A stretch of 64,000 bases of DNA from assembly GCF_039543565.1 (NCBI RefSeq), contig NZ_BAABJZ010000107.1, positions 62,001-126,000 on the forward strand. The letters run 5' to 3'. The notes beneath the pieces were generated by a model. It worked only from the letters and a program-made list of their open reading frames with translations, did no database searches and was not told where the DNA came from. Below are positions 8,111-15,432 of this stretch, in pieces; the first letter of the stretch is position 1, and the number at the start of each line of letters is the position of its first letter. Source of the stretch: Ferrimonas pelagia (GTDB taxonomy: Bacteria > Pseudomonadota > Gammaproteobacteria > Enterobacterales > Shewanellaceae). A program made the translations under genes and the position numbers.

Positions 8111-10587
8111 CCGACCTTCCTCACGTTAACCGCGCACTTTTTAAAATCGGTCTCCTTCGATAGCGGATCAGTGGCGTCGATCAGCAGTTTGTTGACGAGC
8201 TGACTGGCATCGAAAAAGGCCATAAATACCAGACCCTCCGGACATCGATTCCTGCCTTTGGTCGCGACTCGAGAGCGAACCTCACCGCGTCGACTGGTCA
8301 CGATGATCTCATCGCCATGGGTTAAACCGCGTGCTTTGGCATCGTTCGCGTGCATGTAGACCTTGGCATTGGGGTAAGCTTGCTTGAGCTCTGGCACGCG
8401 GCCGGTCATGGTCGCCGTGTGCCAGTGTTCGAGCACTCGGCCCGTGGTCAGCCACAGATCGTATTCCTCGTCGGGGCTTTCAACTGGTGGCTCATACGGG
8501 TTGGCGATGATCAGGGCTTTGCCGTCTCCCTTGCCATAGAAGTCGACCGCAGCGCTTGCGTAGGGATCGTCGCTGTTGGTGTAACGCCAGCGTGTCTCCT
8601 TGCCATCGACGACGGGCCAGCGTTTGCCGCGATTGGTGTGATAGTTATCGAAATCGTCGAGATCGTGCGCATGTCCGCGGCCAAAACGCGCGTACTCCTC
8701 AAACAAGCCTTTTTGCACGTAATAGCCAAAGTGATCGGACTCATCATTGAGTGGCGATAGGCACTGCTCGCGCGGGAACCGGTCGACTTGTTCGTTAGCA
8801 AACAACACCTCATAAAGCGTTTTCCCTTGGTATTGGGGGGCTTTCGCTAGCAATTCTGGCGGCCAGACCTCATCCGCGGTGAAACGCTTACAAAACTCCA
8901 TGACCTGCCAGAGATCCGAGCGGCTGCCGCCTGGGGCTGTGACCATCTGGTGCCAGAAGTGGGTGCGCCGCTCGGCATTGCCGGTACCGCCCTCTTTTTC
9001 TACCCACATGGCGGTGGGCAGCACCAGATCGGCCACCATGGCCGTGACCGTAGGGTAGGGATCGGAAACGACGATGAAATTGTCGGGATTAAGGTAGCCG
9101 GGCAGGGCTTCCTCGTTGGTATTGGGACCGGCTTGCATGTTGTTGTTGCACTGTACCCAATAGACGTTGGTTTCCCCGTCTTTGAGCATCCGGTTTTGCA
9201 GCACCGCATGGGGCCCTGGTTTGGGGTTGATGGTACCTTCGGGTAGCTGCCAGATCTCTTCCGCCAATGCCCGATGCTTGTCATTGGCGACTAGCATGTC
9301 GGCGGGCAGACGGTGAGCAAAGGTACCGACCTCGCGCGCCGTGCCGCAGGCCGAAGGTTGGCCCGTGAGTGAGAAGGGCGAGTTGCCAGGCTGGCAGATC
9401 TTGCCGGTGAGCAGGTGCAGATTGTAGATGGCGTTATTAGCCCAGACCCCACGCACGTGTTGATTAATGCCCATACACCACAGGCTCATCACCTTGGTAT
9501 CGGGATCGGCGTAGGCTTTAGCCAGCGATTCGAGCTGAGCTTTGGGGACGCCGGACATTTGGTGGGCTTTTTCTAGGGTGTATTCGCTCATCAGCGTCGC
9601 ATAGGCCTCGAAGTCGATAGGACTCATGCTGCCATCGCCGGGGTTGGCTGCCGCCTTCTCCAGTGGGTGATCCGGGCGCAGGCCGTAGCCGATGTCTTCC
9701 GCTGCCTTGGTGAAGTTGCAATGCTCTTTGATGAAGTCCTGATCCACCGCGTCGTGTTCGATGAGGTAGTTAGCGATGTAATTGAGGATCACCAGATCGG
9801 ACTGAGGCTTCATCACCATAGCGTTATCGGCCATGTCGAAGCTTCGATGTTCGAAGGTGGAAAGGACATGAAATTCGGTTTGAGGGTGACTGAGTTTTCG
9901 ATCCGCCATGCGTTGCCACAATACGGGATGCATTTCAGCGGCGTTCGAGCCCCATAAGACGAATACATCCGCATGTTCGAAGTCGTCGTAGCAGCCCATA
10001 GGTTCATCGATGCCAAAGGCGCGCAAAAAACCGACCACGGCCGAGGCCATGCAGTGGCGGGCATTGGGCTCGATGTTATTGGAGCGAAAGCCCGCCTTCA
10101 TCATCTTAACCGCGGCATAGCCTTCCCAAATGGTCCATTGCCCCGAGCCAAACATGCCTACGCCATTGGGCCCTTTGTCCTTGAGTGCCTTTTTCCATTT
10201 GCTGGCCATCACATCGAACGCCGTGTCCCAGCTGACTGGCGTCAGATCGCCTTGTTTGTGAAACTTCCCATCTTTCATTCGCAGCAGCGGCTGCTGAAGA
10301 CGGTCGTCTCCATACATGATCTTAGGCAGGAAATAGCCCTTTACACAGGTACGGCCTTGGTTGACTGGCGACTTTGGATCGGCTTGGGTAGCGACGACTC
10401 GATTTCCTTGCGTACCCACTAACACCGAGCAACCCACGCCACAAAATCGACAAGGCGCTTTTTGCCAGAGGATCCTACTGGGGGCTTGGGCCGCTTTGGC
10501 GAGGTGAGCCGGCAGGCTAATGCCCGCGACAGAAGCGGCAGCGAGAGCAGCTTGGGCTTTGATGAATTGGCGACGATCAATACTCAC
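8107..10587 (-). CDS. napA: NapA, periplasmic nitrate reductase catalytic subunit
   Basis: An 826-residue Mo-bisMGD enzyme that reduces nitrate to nitrite in the periplasm. The Tat signal DRRQFIKA begins the protein, the 4Fe-4S site is CRFCGVGC plus a distal TCVKGY Cys, and the Mo-ligand Cys lies in ARHCMAS. I chose GTG 10587 because AGGAG stands 8 bases before it and the length then matches E. coli NapA (828); an upstream TTG at 10605 is less likely. The operon is napD-napA-napB, with no napC, napE, napF or napGH adjacent. Confidence 0.96.
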   Translation of the reverse strand: MSIDRRQFIKAQAALAAASVAGISLPAHLAKAAQAPSRILWQKAPCRFCGVGCSVLVGTQGNRVVATQADPKSPVNQGRTCVKGYFLPKIMYGDDRLQQPLLRMKDGKFHKQGDLTPVSWDTAFDVMASKWKKALKDKGPNGVGMFGSGQWTIWEGYAAVKMMKAGFRSNNIEPNARHCMASAVVGFLRAFGIDEPMGCYDDFEHADVFVLWGSNAAEMHPVLWQRMADRKLSHPQTEFHVLSTFEHRSFDMADNAMVMKPQSDLVILNYIANYLIEHDAVDQDFIKEHCNFTKAAEDIGYGLRPDHPLEKAAANPGDGSMSPIDFEAYATLMSEYTLEKAHQMSGVPKAQLESLAKAYADPDTKVMSLWCMGINQHVRGVWANNAIYNLHLLTGKICQPGNSPFSLTGQPSACGTAREVGTFAHRLPADMLVANDKHRALAEEIWQLPEGTINPKPGPHAVLQNRMLKDGETNVYWVQCNNNMQAGPNTNEEALPGYLNPDNFIVVSDPYPTVTAMVADLVLPTAMWVEKEGGTGNAERRTHFWHQMVTAPGGSRSDLWQVMEFCKRFTADEVWPPELLAKAPQYQGKTLYEVLFANEQVDRFPREQCLSPLNDESDHFGYYVQKGLFEEYARFGRGHAHDLDDFDNYHTNRGKRWPVVDGKETRWRYTNSDDPYASAAVDFYGKGDGKALIIANPYEPPVESPDEEYDLWLTTGRVLEHWHTATMTGRVPELKQAYPNAKVYMHANDAKARGLTHGDEIIVTSRRGEVRSRVATKGRNRCPEGLVFMAFFDASQLVNKLLIDATDPLSKETDFKKCAVNVRKVG

Positions 10588-10598
10588 GAATACGACTC

Positions 10599-10835
10599 CT
10601 AGCAAGCAGGCTCTATATGATGGCTGACCAATGAAACAGAGATCACCCCAGGGATGGTGTGCATCGCTTCCATTCGAGATAACACATTCTGCTCTCCCTC
10701 GAGCGTGACCACCAGTTGGTGGTCGTCACTAAGGCCATGAACTTCGGCACCTTCGAGCTGATTGATATATTGAAGTACGGTGTCTCGCCGGCTGGGGGTG
10801 AGCTCAAGTATAAGGCTAGCAACGTGATAATCCAT
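10599..10835 (-). CDS. napD: NapD, chaperone for NapA maturation
   Basis: A 78-residue ferredoxin-fold chaperone that binds the Tat signal of NapA. The family is recognisable from the start YHVASLILE and the LVVTLEGE-like strand, and from its position in front of napA. ATG 10835 is preceded by AGGGA at a proper distance; another in-frame ATG two codons earlier has the Shine-Dalgarno directly against it. The stop is 11 bp before the napA GTG. Confidence 0.9.
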   Translation of the reverse strand: MDYHVASLILELTPSRRDTVLQYINQLEGAEVHGLSDDHQLVVTLEGEQNVLSRMEAMHTIPGVISVSLVSHHIEPAC

Positions 10836-10899
10836 AAACATTCCCTATTTGCAGTCAGGCTAAGTCTAGAAAAAAAAACGATGTTTGCTTGTTCGATGA

Positions 10900-10913
10900 T
10901 TGATATCGATCTC
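10900..10913 (-). promoter_or_regulatory. Possible FNR-type site upstream of napD
   Basis: Read on the minus strand, GAGATCGATATCAA has one perfect ATCAA half-site and a degenerate partner. It lies about 65 bp before napD. Anaerobic control of nap is usual, but the match is imperfect. Confidence 0.3.
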
Positions 10914-10975
10914 CGAATGCTCAGGTCTTGAGGCGAACTGGCGACGCCGAGGCCGCAGGTTCGGTAAATTGAGCC

Positions 10976-11002
10976 TAAAAAAGCCGAACGTGGGTTCGGC
11001 TT
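10976..11002 (-). terminator. Terminator of the tus operon
   Basis: On the minus strand AGCCGAAC-CCAC-GTTCGGCT is followed by TTTTTT, a good intrinsic terminator just beyond tusE. Confidence 0.85.
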
Positions 11003-11020
11003 GTGGGGAGGTGGGACTGA

Positions 11021-11347
11021 CTACAGGCAGCGAGCGGGTTTTGGTAGCCCGGCGATCTTGGTGGCTTGCTTGGCCGGCCCTTTGGGGAAGAGCTTAAACA
11101 GGTATTTACTATTGCCTTTCTCTTCACCAAAGCGTTGCGCCATCGCCTTGACCAGAACCCGGATCGCCGGGCTGGTGTTGAATTCGAGATAGAATTCGCG
11201 CACGAAATTGACCACTTCCCAATGGGCATCGGTCAGGGTAATCCCCTCGGCTTTGGCCAGTATCGGGCCCATTTCCGCTTGCCATTGATTGCTGTCTAAC
11301 AGGTAACCCTGTTTGTCGGTTGGGATCTCTATACCATTAAAAATCAT
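11021..11347 (-). CDS. tusE: TusE, sulfur-relay protein (DsrC family)
   Basis: A 108-residue DsrC-family protein that receives persulfide from TusD and passes it to MnmA for 2-thiouridine synthesis in tRNA. The reactive Cys is the penultimate residue (PARCL). The second Cys found about 11 residues upstream in dissimilatory DsrC is absent, which marks this as TusE. It is the last gene of tusDCB-tusE, and its partner mnmA is at 32.5 kb in this window. Confidence 0.93.
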   Translation of the reverse strand: MIFNGIEIPTDKQGYLLDSNQWQAEMGPILAKAEGITLTDAHWEVVNFVREFYLEFNTSPAIRVLVKAMAQRFGEEKGNSKYLFKLFPKGPAKQATKIAGLPKPARCL

Positions 11348-11351
11348 GTTG

Positions 11352-11639
11352 CTACCAAGTGACTTGATTCTGATGTTGGCAACTCAGTGCCACGAAACCG
11401 GCATAGTCTATCAGTTTTGCCGGGCTATTGGCGCACAGCGCAAGACCTCGCGCGGTGAGATCGTCGGACAAAACGTAGAGTTCAAAGTCGGCTAATGTTT
11501 CGGTAAACCGTGGCTGGCACGCCATCACGACGGCATCCTGAAGCAATAGCAGGGTGTCGTTGGGCCGCAGCAGCGCCAAGGTATCTTTGAGGCCTTGCGG
11601 ACTGAGTGCGGGTTGGCTAAGGGTATTGAGTACGGTCAA
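11352..11639 (-). CDS. tusB: TusB, sulfur-relay complex subunit
   Basis: A 95-residue DsrH/TusB-family protein. The core strand NDTLLLLQDAVVMA is typical and the protein ends in Trp, as in E. coli TusB. It forms the TusBCD hexamer that relays sulfur from TusA to TusE. It overlaps the end of tusC by 4 bp. Confidence 0.88.
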   Translation of the reverse strand: MTVLNTLSQPALSPQGLKDTLALLRPNDTLLLLQDAVVMACQPRFTETLADFELYVLSDDLTARGLALCANSPAKLIDYAGFVALSCQHQNQVTW

Positions 11640-11992
11640 AACGTCAGTACCTGTTTGCTTTGAAAGAGTTGCTGCCGTAGTTGCTCTGGCTCGAGGGGCT
11701 GCGCCGGGATGATCAGATCCGTCAGTTCAATGTCGCGCTGCTGCATGGACTCGGCACATATGTAGATCTGCTCGACATCGTACATGGGCAGCGCGCGATA
11801 CGTGGCGATGTGATCTTTGCTGTCGATCACCCCCGGTTGCTGGTTTTTGAGCAATTGGTAGATCCCATCTGCAATGAAGAAAACCGCGGTTTCAACCTCA
11901 TAGCTGGCGGCGAGTAAGGTGAGGTCGAGGGCCTCGCGACCCTTGCTGTTGCCGTGCGGTACGGTGCGATAGACGATAGCGAGTTGTGTCAT
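11636..11992 (-). CDS. tusC: TusC, sulfur-relay complex subunit
   Basis: A 118-residue DsrF/TusC-family protein. I chose ATG 11992 (MTQLAIVYRTVPHG) because the family begins with this strand and the PHG-x-x-x-GREALD motif. A frame extension further upstream overlaps tusD and has no family similarity. It contains the YDVEQIYICAESMQQR segment seen across TusC proteins. Tus operon order is D-C-B-E. Confidence 0.9.
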   Translation of the reverse strand: MTQLAIVYRTVPHGNSKGREALDLTLLAASYEVETAVFFIADGIYQLLKNQQPGVIDSKDHIATYRALPMYDVEQIYICAESMQQRDIELTDLIIPAQPLEPEQLRQQLFQSKQVLTF

Positions 11993-11996
11993 GGAT

Positions 11997-12386
11997 TTAC
12001 CCGAATTGAAGCACACGATCCGCTTCGGCGGACGCACTGATGAATTCACCGAGCCCACCGAGAACAAAGGACGCGGCTAAGTTGGTGCTGTCACGCTCTG
12101 AGTCCTCAGCGGCTTCCGCATCAATGACACCGCGGCGCAATCCGGCGGAGACGCAGCTGATCAACTCGATGCCTTGTTGATGCAACAACTGCCATTGCTG
12201 TGCAATATCAAATTCATCGCTGGCAGGGCAGAGTAGGCGAGAGGCGTTATGTACGCCGTCCTGATAAAAGAACACCTGGCGGACTTGGTGTCCCGCGGTC
12301 AGTGCAGCCTGAGCGAATCGCAAGGCGGTGTAGGCGTGCTGGCTACCGTAAGCGGGGCCATTAACGAAAAGTACAAATTTATTCAT
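11997..12386 (-). CDS. tusD: TusD, sulfurtransferase of the tRNA 2-thiolation relay
   Basis: A 129-residue DsrE-like protein. The catalytic Cys lies in CVSAGLRRGV (near residue 70-80), where the persulfide is carried. The start matches the family (KFVLFVNGPAYGSQ). It is the first gene of the tus operon and is transcribed away from the yccA terminator. Confidence 0.92.
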   Translation of the reverse strand: MNKFVLFVNGPAYGSQHAYTALRFAQAALTAGHQVRQVFFYQDGVHNASRLLCPASDEFDIAQQWQLLHQQGIELISCVSAGLRRGVIDAEAAEDSERDSTNLAASFVLGGLGEFISASAEADRVLQFG

Positions 12387-12391
12387 AACAA

Positions 12392-12429
12392 TAAAAAGGC
12401 CCTCTGCTTTTATCTTAAGCTGAGGGCCT
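12392..12429 (-). terminator. Terminator of yccA
   Basis: On the minus strand a GC-rich stem (AGGCCCTC ... GAGGGCCT, with one internal mismatch) is followed by TTTTTATTGTT. It separates yccA from the tus operon. Confidence 0.85.
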
Positions 12430-12452
12430 GATTGTAATCGAAAATACGATGT

Positions 12453-13109
12453 TTAGTCGTTAGACATTCCGAGCAGGCTCAGCAAGCTCAAGAAGATGTT
12501 GTAGATCGAAACGAACAGGGTGACGGTGGCCATCACGTAGTTGCGTTCGCCGCCATGGATGATAGCACTGGTCTGCATCAGGATGGCACCGGACGAGAAC
12601 AGGATGAATACGGCGCTGAGCGCCATGGACAGAGCTGGAATGTTCAAAAACAGATTGGCAATGAACATTGCCAGGATCACCCAGAAGCCGGCCTGCATCA
12701 TGCCGCCCATAAAGGACATATCTTTACCGGTCATCAGCACATAGGCAGAGAGACCAAAGAAGACCAGTGCTGTGCCACCAAAGGCGGTAAGAACCACATC
12801 GCCCATTCCAGCACCTAAATAGGCGCTTAGGATAGGACCGAGGGTGTAACCTAAGAAACCGGTGAATGCGAACACCAGTGGGATCGCCGCGGCGCTATTG
12901 GCATTCTTATGGATCAGGAACATCAAGCCATAGAAACCCACCAGGGTGATGATCAACCCAGGGTGAGGCAGATTAAAGGTCATTGCGATACCGGCCATTG
13001 CGGCTGCAAAGGTCAGTGTCATCGCCAGTAAGATGTAGGTGTTACGCAGTACCTTGTTCACGGCAACGCCGCTGTGGGCACTCGCCGTCTCGAAGTGACG
13101 GGTTTCCAT
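12453..13109 (-). CDS. yccA: YccA, Bax inhibitor-1 family membrane protein
   Basis: A 218-residue inner-membrane protein with seven hydrophobic segments and the conserved C-terminal acid (SND). E. coli YccA modulates the FtsH protease, and BI-1 proteins can act as pH-gated calcium leaks. Length matches YccA (219). It starts at ATG 13109 behind AAGGAGC. In E. coli yccA also lies directly next to tusE (yccK), so the neighbourhood is conserved. Confidence 0.92.
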   Translation of the reverse strand: METRHFETASAHSGVAVNKVLRNTYILLAMTLTFAAAMAGIAMTFNLPHPGLIITLVGFYGLMFLIHKNANSAAAIPLVFAFTGFLGYTLGPILSAYLGAGMGDVVLTAFGGTALVFFGLSAYVLMTGKDMSFMGGMMQAGFWVILAMFIANLFLNIPALSMALSAVFILFSSGAILMQTSAIIHGGERNYVMATVTLFVSIYNIFLSLLSLLGMSND

Positions 13110-13275
13110 AGTTCAAAGCTCCTTGTTGTTAGGCGCGTTTTAGAAAGACAAGGTTTAGACTACCTCAAATGAGATAGGTTGCATTAGAAAATCGTGATTA
13201 TGCGAACAGATTGGGTACAGCTTAGCAAAGTTGAATAAAATCCATTCGGTTGATAAGCCTTTCATTAAATAGGGC

Positions 13276-13304
13276 TTTACACCAAATATGGGTTTCTCTA
13301 TTAT
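13276..13304 (+). promoter_or_regulatory. Promoter of tRNA-Ser copy 1
   Basis: -35 TTTACA (13276-13281), a 17-bp spacer and -10 TATTAT (13299-13304), ending 10 bases before the tRNA. Confidence 0.85.
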
Positions 13305-13314
13305 CCAATCCGTC

Positions 13315-13405
13315 GGAGGGATGGCAGAGTGGTCGAATGCACCGGTCTTGAAAACCGGCAGGGGTTTATAGCCCCTCTAGGGTTCAAATCCCTATCCCTC
13401 CGCCA
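13315..13405 (+). tRNA. tRNA-Ser(UGA) copy 1
   Basis: A 91-nt class II tRNA with a 7-bp acceptor stem GGAGGGA/TCCCTCC, a long variable arm (CAGGGGTTTATAGCCCCTC), T-arm GGTTCAAATCC and encoded CCA. The anticodon loop is CTTGAAA, so the anticodon is UGA. Four identical copies occur in 1.7 kb. Confidence 0.98.
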
Positions 13406-13415
13406 ACTTTGACGA

Positions 13416-13450
13416 AGCCCGCATCATTGCAAAATGATGCGGGCTTTTTC
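13416..13450 (+). terminator. Terminator after tRNA-Ser copy 1
   Basis: AGCCCGCATCATT-GCAA-AATGATGCGGGCT followed by a T run. The same stem recurs eight times in this array. Confidence 0.9.
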
Positions 13451-13471
13451 GATCTTTAAGTCAAAGAGAAA

Positions 13472-13580
13472 GAGGGATGGGGATGCAGAGCCCTAGCCAG
13501 GGTTCGCAAGGCGCGCAGCGACTGACGCCGGAGGCACGACGGCGAGTGAGCTTGCGAGCGGTCCAATCCCCGCTCCGCCA
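13472..13580 (+). repeat. tRNA-Ser-derived structured cassette, copy 1
   Basis: About 109 nt that begins GAGGGATGGGG and ends CTCCGCCA, like the tRNA ends, with a different interior. The interior can form a helix GTTCGCAAG with CTTGCGAGC (one G-U wobble) enclosing a hairpin CGCCG-GAGGCACGA-CGGCG. It has its own terminator. It is either a degenerate tRNA relic or a small structured RNA. Confidence 0.55.
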
Positions 13581-13589
13581 ACCTTGACG

Positions 13590-13638
13590 AAGCCCGCATC
13601 ATTGTCTGGACCACCAGAAGACGGATGCGGGCTTTTTT
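13590..13638 (+). terminator. Terminator after cassette copy 1
   Basis: AGCCCGCATC and GATGCGGGCT arms around a 23-nt loop, then TTTTTT. Confidence 0.75.
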
Positions 13639-13660
13639 CGCTCTTCAAGTCGAAGAGAGC

Positions 13661-13862
13661 GAGGGATGGGGCTAGGCCAGGTAATGCTAGGCGGTGACGC
13701 TCAGCTTGGGGTAAATCTGTTTATGCGTGCAGCATTGCTGACGATATTTTCATCGGGCGTTCGTTCACAGATGCGAAAGTGAGCAAAAGTCGCCGATTCG
13801 TTATTCAAACGGTTTTTCAGGTGTTTACACCAGAAGTCAGGGACAGTATTGTACGCAGCAAC
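13661..13862 (+). repeat. About 200-bp direct repeat ahead of tRNA-Ser copy 2
   Basis: This block starts like a cassette (GAGGGATGGGG) but switches to a different sequence that ends in the tRNA promoter. A diverged second copy stands at 14694-14911 ahead of tRNA copy 4. It points to duplication of tRNA plus upstream region. No coding content was seen. Confidence 0.7.
13824..13852 (+). promoter_or_regulatory. Promoter of tRNA-Ser copy 2
   Basis: -35 TTTACA, a 17-bp spacer and -10 TATTGT, ending 10 bases before the tRNA. Confidence 0.85.
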
Positions 13863-13953
13863 GGAGGGATGGCAGAGTGGTCGAATGCACCGGTCTTGAA
13901 AACCGGCAGGGGTTTATAGCCCCTCTAGGGTTCAAATCCCTATCCCTCCGCCA
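13863..13953 (+). tRNA. tRNA-Ser(UGA) copy 2
   Basis: Identical over all 91 nt to copy 1, including the encoded CCA and anticodon UGA. Confidence 0.98.
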
Positions 13954-13962
13954 TATTTGATG

Positions 13963-13996
13963 AAGCCCGCATCATTCAAAATGATGCGGGCTTTTT
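13963..13996 (+). terminator. Terminator after tRNA-Ser copy 2
   Basis: AGCCCGCATCATT / AATGATGCGGGCT stem followed by TTTTT. Confidence 0.88.
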
Positions 13997-14017
13997 CGAT
14001 CTTTAAGTCAAAGAGAA

Positions 14018-14127
14018 GGTGAGATGGGGATGTAGAGCCCTAGTCTGGGCTTGCTAGGTGCGCAGCGATTGACGCCGGAGGCACACGGCGAGTGAGCTTG
14101 CAAACGGTCCGATCCCCCCTTCCGCCA
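14018..14127 (+). repeat. tRNA-Ser-derived structured cassette, copy 2
   Basis: A 110-nt copy of the cassette, more diverged: the 5' end is GGTGAGATGGGG, the hairpin loop has lost one base (GGCACACGGCG) and the inner helix pairs less well. The CCGCCA end is kept. Confidence 0.5.
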
Positions 14128-14136
14128 ACTTTGACG

Positions 14137-14184
14137 AAGCCTGCATCATTGTCTGCACCATTAGAAGACGGATGCGGGCTTTTT
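14137..14184 (+). terminator. Terminator after cassette copy 2
   Basis: AGCCTGCATC with GATGCGGGCT (one G-U pair) and a T run. Confidence 0.65.
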
Positions 14185-14496
14185 CGATCTTCAAGTCAAC
14201 GAAAAACAGGGATGGAGGTGCAGCGTTCACGTCTGGAGTGGCCGAGGCCTTGCTAAGCCAACGTTGAGTAGAGGGTGATTGTTTTCGACGGTTGAGCGAC
14301 TTGTGGCTTTTCTATCGTCCCGCTCCCTGACCTTCCTGAATGGGGGCTTTCCCCAGATCGGCCATTGGTATGTCGGCCAACGGTGTCAGGCCGACGTGTC
14401 TTACAGGGAAGAGTTCACGCCTTGGTTGATATTGCATCAGAACAACAAAAAGAACCTGTGATCGCTCTATTCCTCGCCAATCACCAGAGATAGGGG
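14185..14496. other. Unassigned spacer in tRNA-Ser array
   Basis: 312 bp between a cassette terminator and the promoter of tRNA copy 3. A 60-codon open frame exists at 14279-14461, but it has no ribosome binding site or recognisable similarity. I see no gene here. Confidence 0.5.
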
Positions 14497-14525
14497 TTTA
14501 CAGCAGCGAACGCGGACACTATTAT
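14497..14525 (+). promoter_or_regulatory. Promoter of tRNA-Ser copy 3
   Basis: -35 TTTACA, a 17-bp spacer and -10 TATTAT. The bases after the -10 (CCAATCCGTC) match the promoter of copy 1 rather than those of copies 2 and 4. Confidence 0.85.
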
Positions 14526-14536
14526 CCCAATCCGTC

Positions 14537-14627
14537 GGAGGGATGGCAGAGTGGTCGAATGCACCGGTCTTGAAAACCGGCAGGGGTTTATAGCCCCTCT
14601 AGGGTTCAAATCCCTATCCCTCCGCCA
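14537..14627 (+). tRNA. tRNA-Ser(UGA) copy 3
   Basis: 91 nt, identical to copies 1, 2 and 4. Confidence 0.98.
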
Positions 14628-14636
14628 TATAAGACG

Positions 14637-14671
14637 AAGCCCGCATCATTGCAGAATGATGCGGGCTTTTT
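14637..14671 (+). terminator. Terminator after tRNA-Ser copy 3
   Basis: AGCCCGCATCATT-GCAG-AATGATGCGGGCT followed by TTTTT. Confidence 0.9.
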
Positions 14672-14693
14672 CGATCTCTCAGTCAAAGAGTAC

Positions 14694-14911
14694 GAGGGAA
14701 GGGGATGCAGAGCCCTAGCCAGAGCTTGCTAGGTGGTGACAGCAAGATGCTCAGCTTTGGGTAAATCTGGTTATGCGTGCGCATTGTTGAAGATGTTTTC
14801 ATCGGTTGTTTGTTCATGGATGTGAAAGTGAGCAAAAGTCGGCTATTCGTTATTCAAACGGCTTTTCAGGTATTTACACCGGAAACTGTGGGCAGTATTG
14901 TACCCAGCAAC
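14694..14911 (+). repeat. About 200-bp direct repeat ahead of tRNA-Ser copy 4
   Basis: A diverged duplicate of 13661-13862. It again begins with the 5' part of a cassette (GAGGGAAGGGGATGCAGAGCC) and then runs into the promoter block of the tRNA. Confidence 0.7.
14873..14901 (+). promoter_or_regulatory. Promoter of tRNA-Ser copy 4
   Basis: -35 TTTACA, a 17-bp spacer and -10 TATTGT, as for copy 2. Confidence 0.85.
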
Positions 14912-15002
14912 GGAGGGATGGCAGAGTGGTCGAATGCACCGGTCTTGAAAACCGGCAGGGGTTTATAGCCCCTCTAGGGTTCAAATCCCTATCCCTCCGC
15001 CA
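14912..15002 (+). tRNA. tRNA-Ser(UGA) copy 4
   Basis: 91 nt, identical to the other three copies. Confidence 0.98.
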
Positions 15003-15011
15003 TATAAGACG

Positions 15012-15046
15012 AAGCCCGCATCATTGCAGAGTGATGCGGGCTTTTT
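15012..15046 (+). terminator. Terminator after tRNA-Ser copy 4
   Basis: AGCCCGCATCATT / AGTGATGCGGGCT stem with a T run. Confidence 0.9.
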
Positions 15047-15067
15047 CAATCTTTCAGTCACAGAGAA

Positions 15068-15177
15068 GGAGGGATGGGGGTGTAGAGCCCTAGCCAGGGT
15101 TCGCAAGGAGCGCAGCGACTGACGCCGGAGGCACGACGGCGAGTGAGCTTGCGAACGGTCCAATCCCCCCTCCGCCA
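15068..15177 (+). repeat. tRNA-Ser-derived structured cassette, copy 3
   Basis: The best-preserved copy. Its first 10 bases are exactly those of the tRNA (GGAGGGATGG). Its 3' end GGTCCAATCCCCCCTCCG-CCA aligns with the tRNA T-arm and acceptor strand after a small deletion. A 9-bp helix GTTCGCAAG/CTTGCGAAC encloses the CGCCG/CGGCG hairpin. No anticodon arm can be drawn. Confidence 0.6.
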
Positions 15178-15186
15178 TATAAGACG

Positions 15187-15221
15187 AAGCCCGCATCATT
15201 GCAAAGTGATGCGGGCTTTTT
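15187..15221 (+). terminator. Terminator after cassette copy 3
   Basis: AGCCCGCATCATT-GCAA-AGTGATGCGGGCT followed by TTTTT, the same signal used after the tRNAs. Confidence 0.88.
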
Positions 15222-15242
15222 CGATCTCTAAGTCAAAGAGAA

Positions 15243-15352
15243 GGTGAGATGGGGATGTAGAGCCTTAGTCTGGGCTTGGTAGGCGCGCAGCGACTGACGC
15301 CGGAGGCACGACGGCGAGTGAGCTTGTGAACGGTCCAATCCCCCCTCCGCCA
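15243..15352 (+). repeat. tRNA-Ser-derived structured cassette, copy 4
   Basis: A 110-nt copy with the 5' end GGTGAGATGGGG as in copy 2 and the 3' end CCCCCCTCCGCCA as in copy 3. The hairpin core (GACGCCGGAGGCACGACGGC) is unchanged. Confidence 0.55.
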
Positions 15353-15361
15353 TATAAGACG

Positions 15362-15409
15362 AAGCCCGCATCATTGTCTGTACCACCACAAGACGGATGC
15401 GGGCTTTTT
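15362..15409 (+). terminator. Terminator after cassette copy 4
   Basis: AGCCCGCATC / GATGCGGGCT arms with a T run. It also faces the convergent end of the SLC13 permease gene. Confidence 0.75.
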
Positions 15410-15432
15410 CGATCTTGGTGCGCAGCAGGGCG

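Noticed and set aside
14279..14461. 60-codon frame inside the tRNA-Ser array
   Set aside because: No start signal or similarity, and it lies in a duplicated non-coding region.
13315..15409. CRISPR array in the repeat-rich 13-15 kb region
   Set aside because: The repeats are full tRNA genes, terminators and 110-nt cassettes with irregular spacing; there are no short regular repeat-spacer units and no cas genes.
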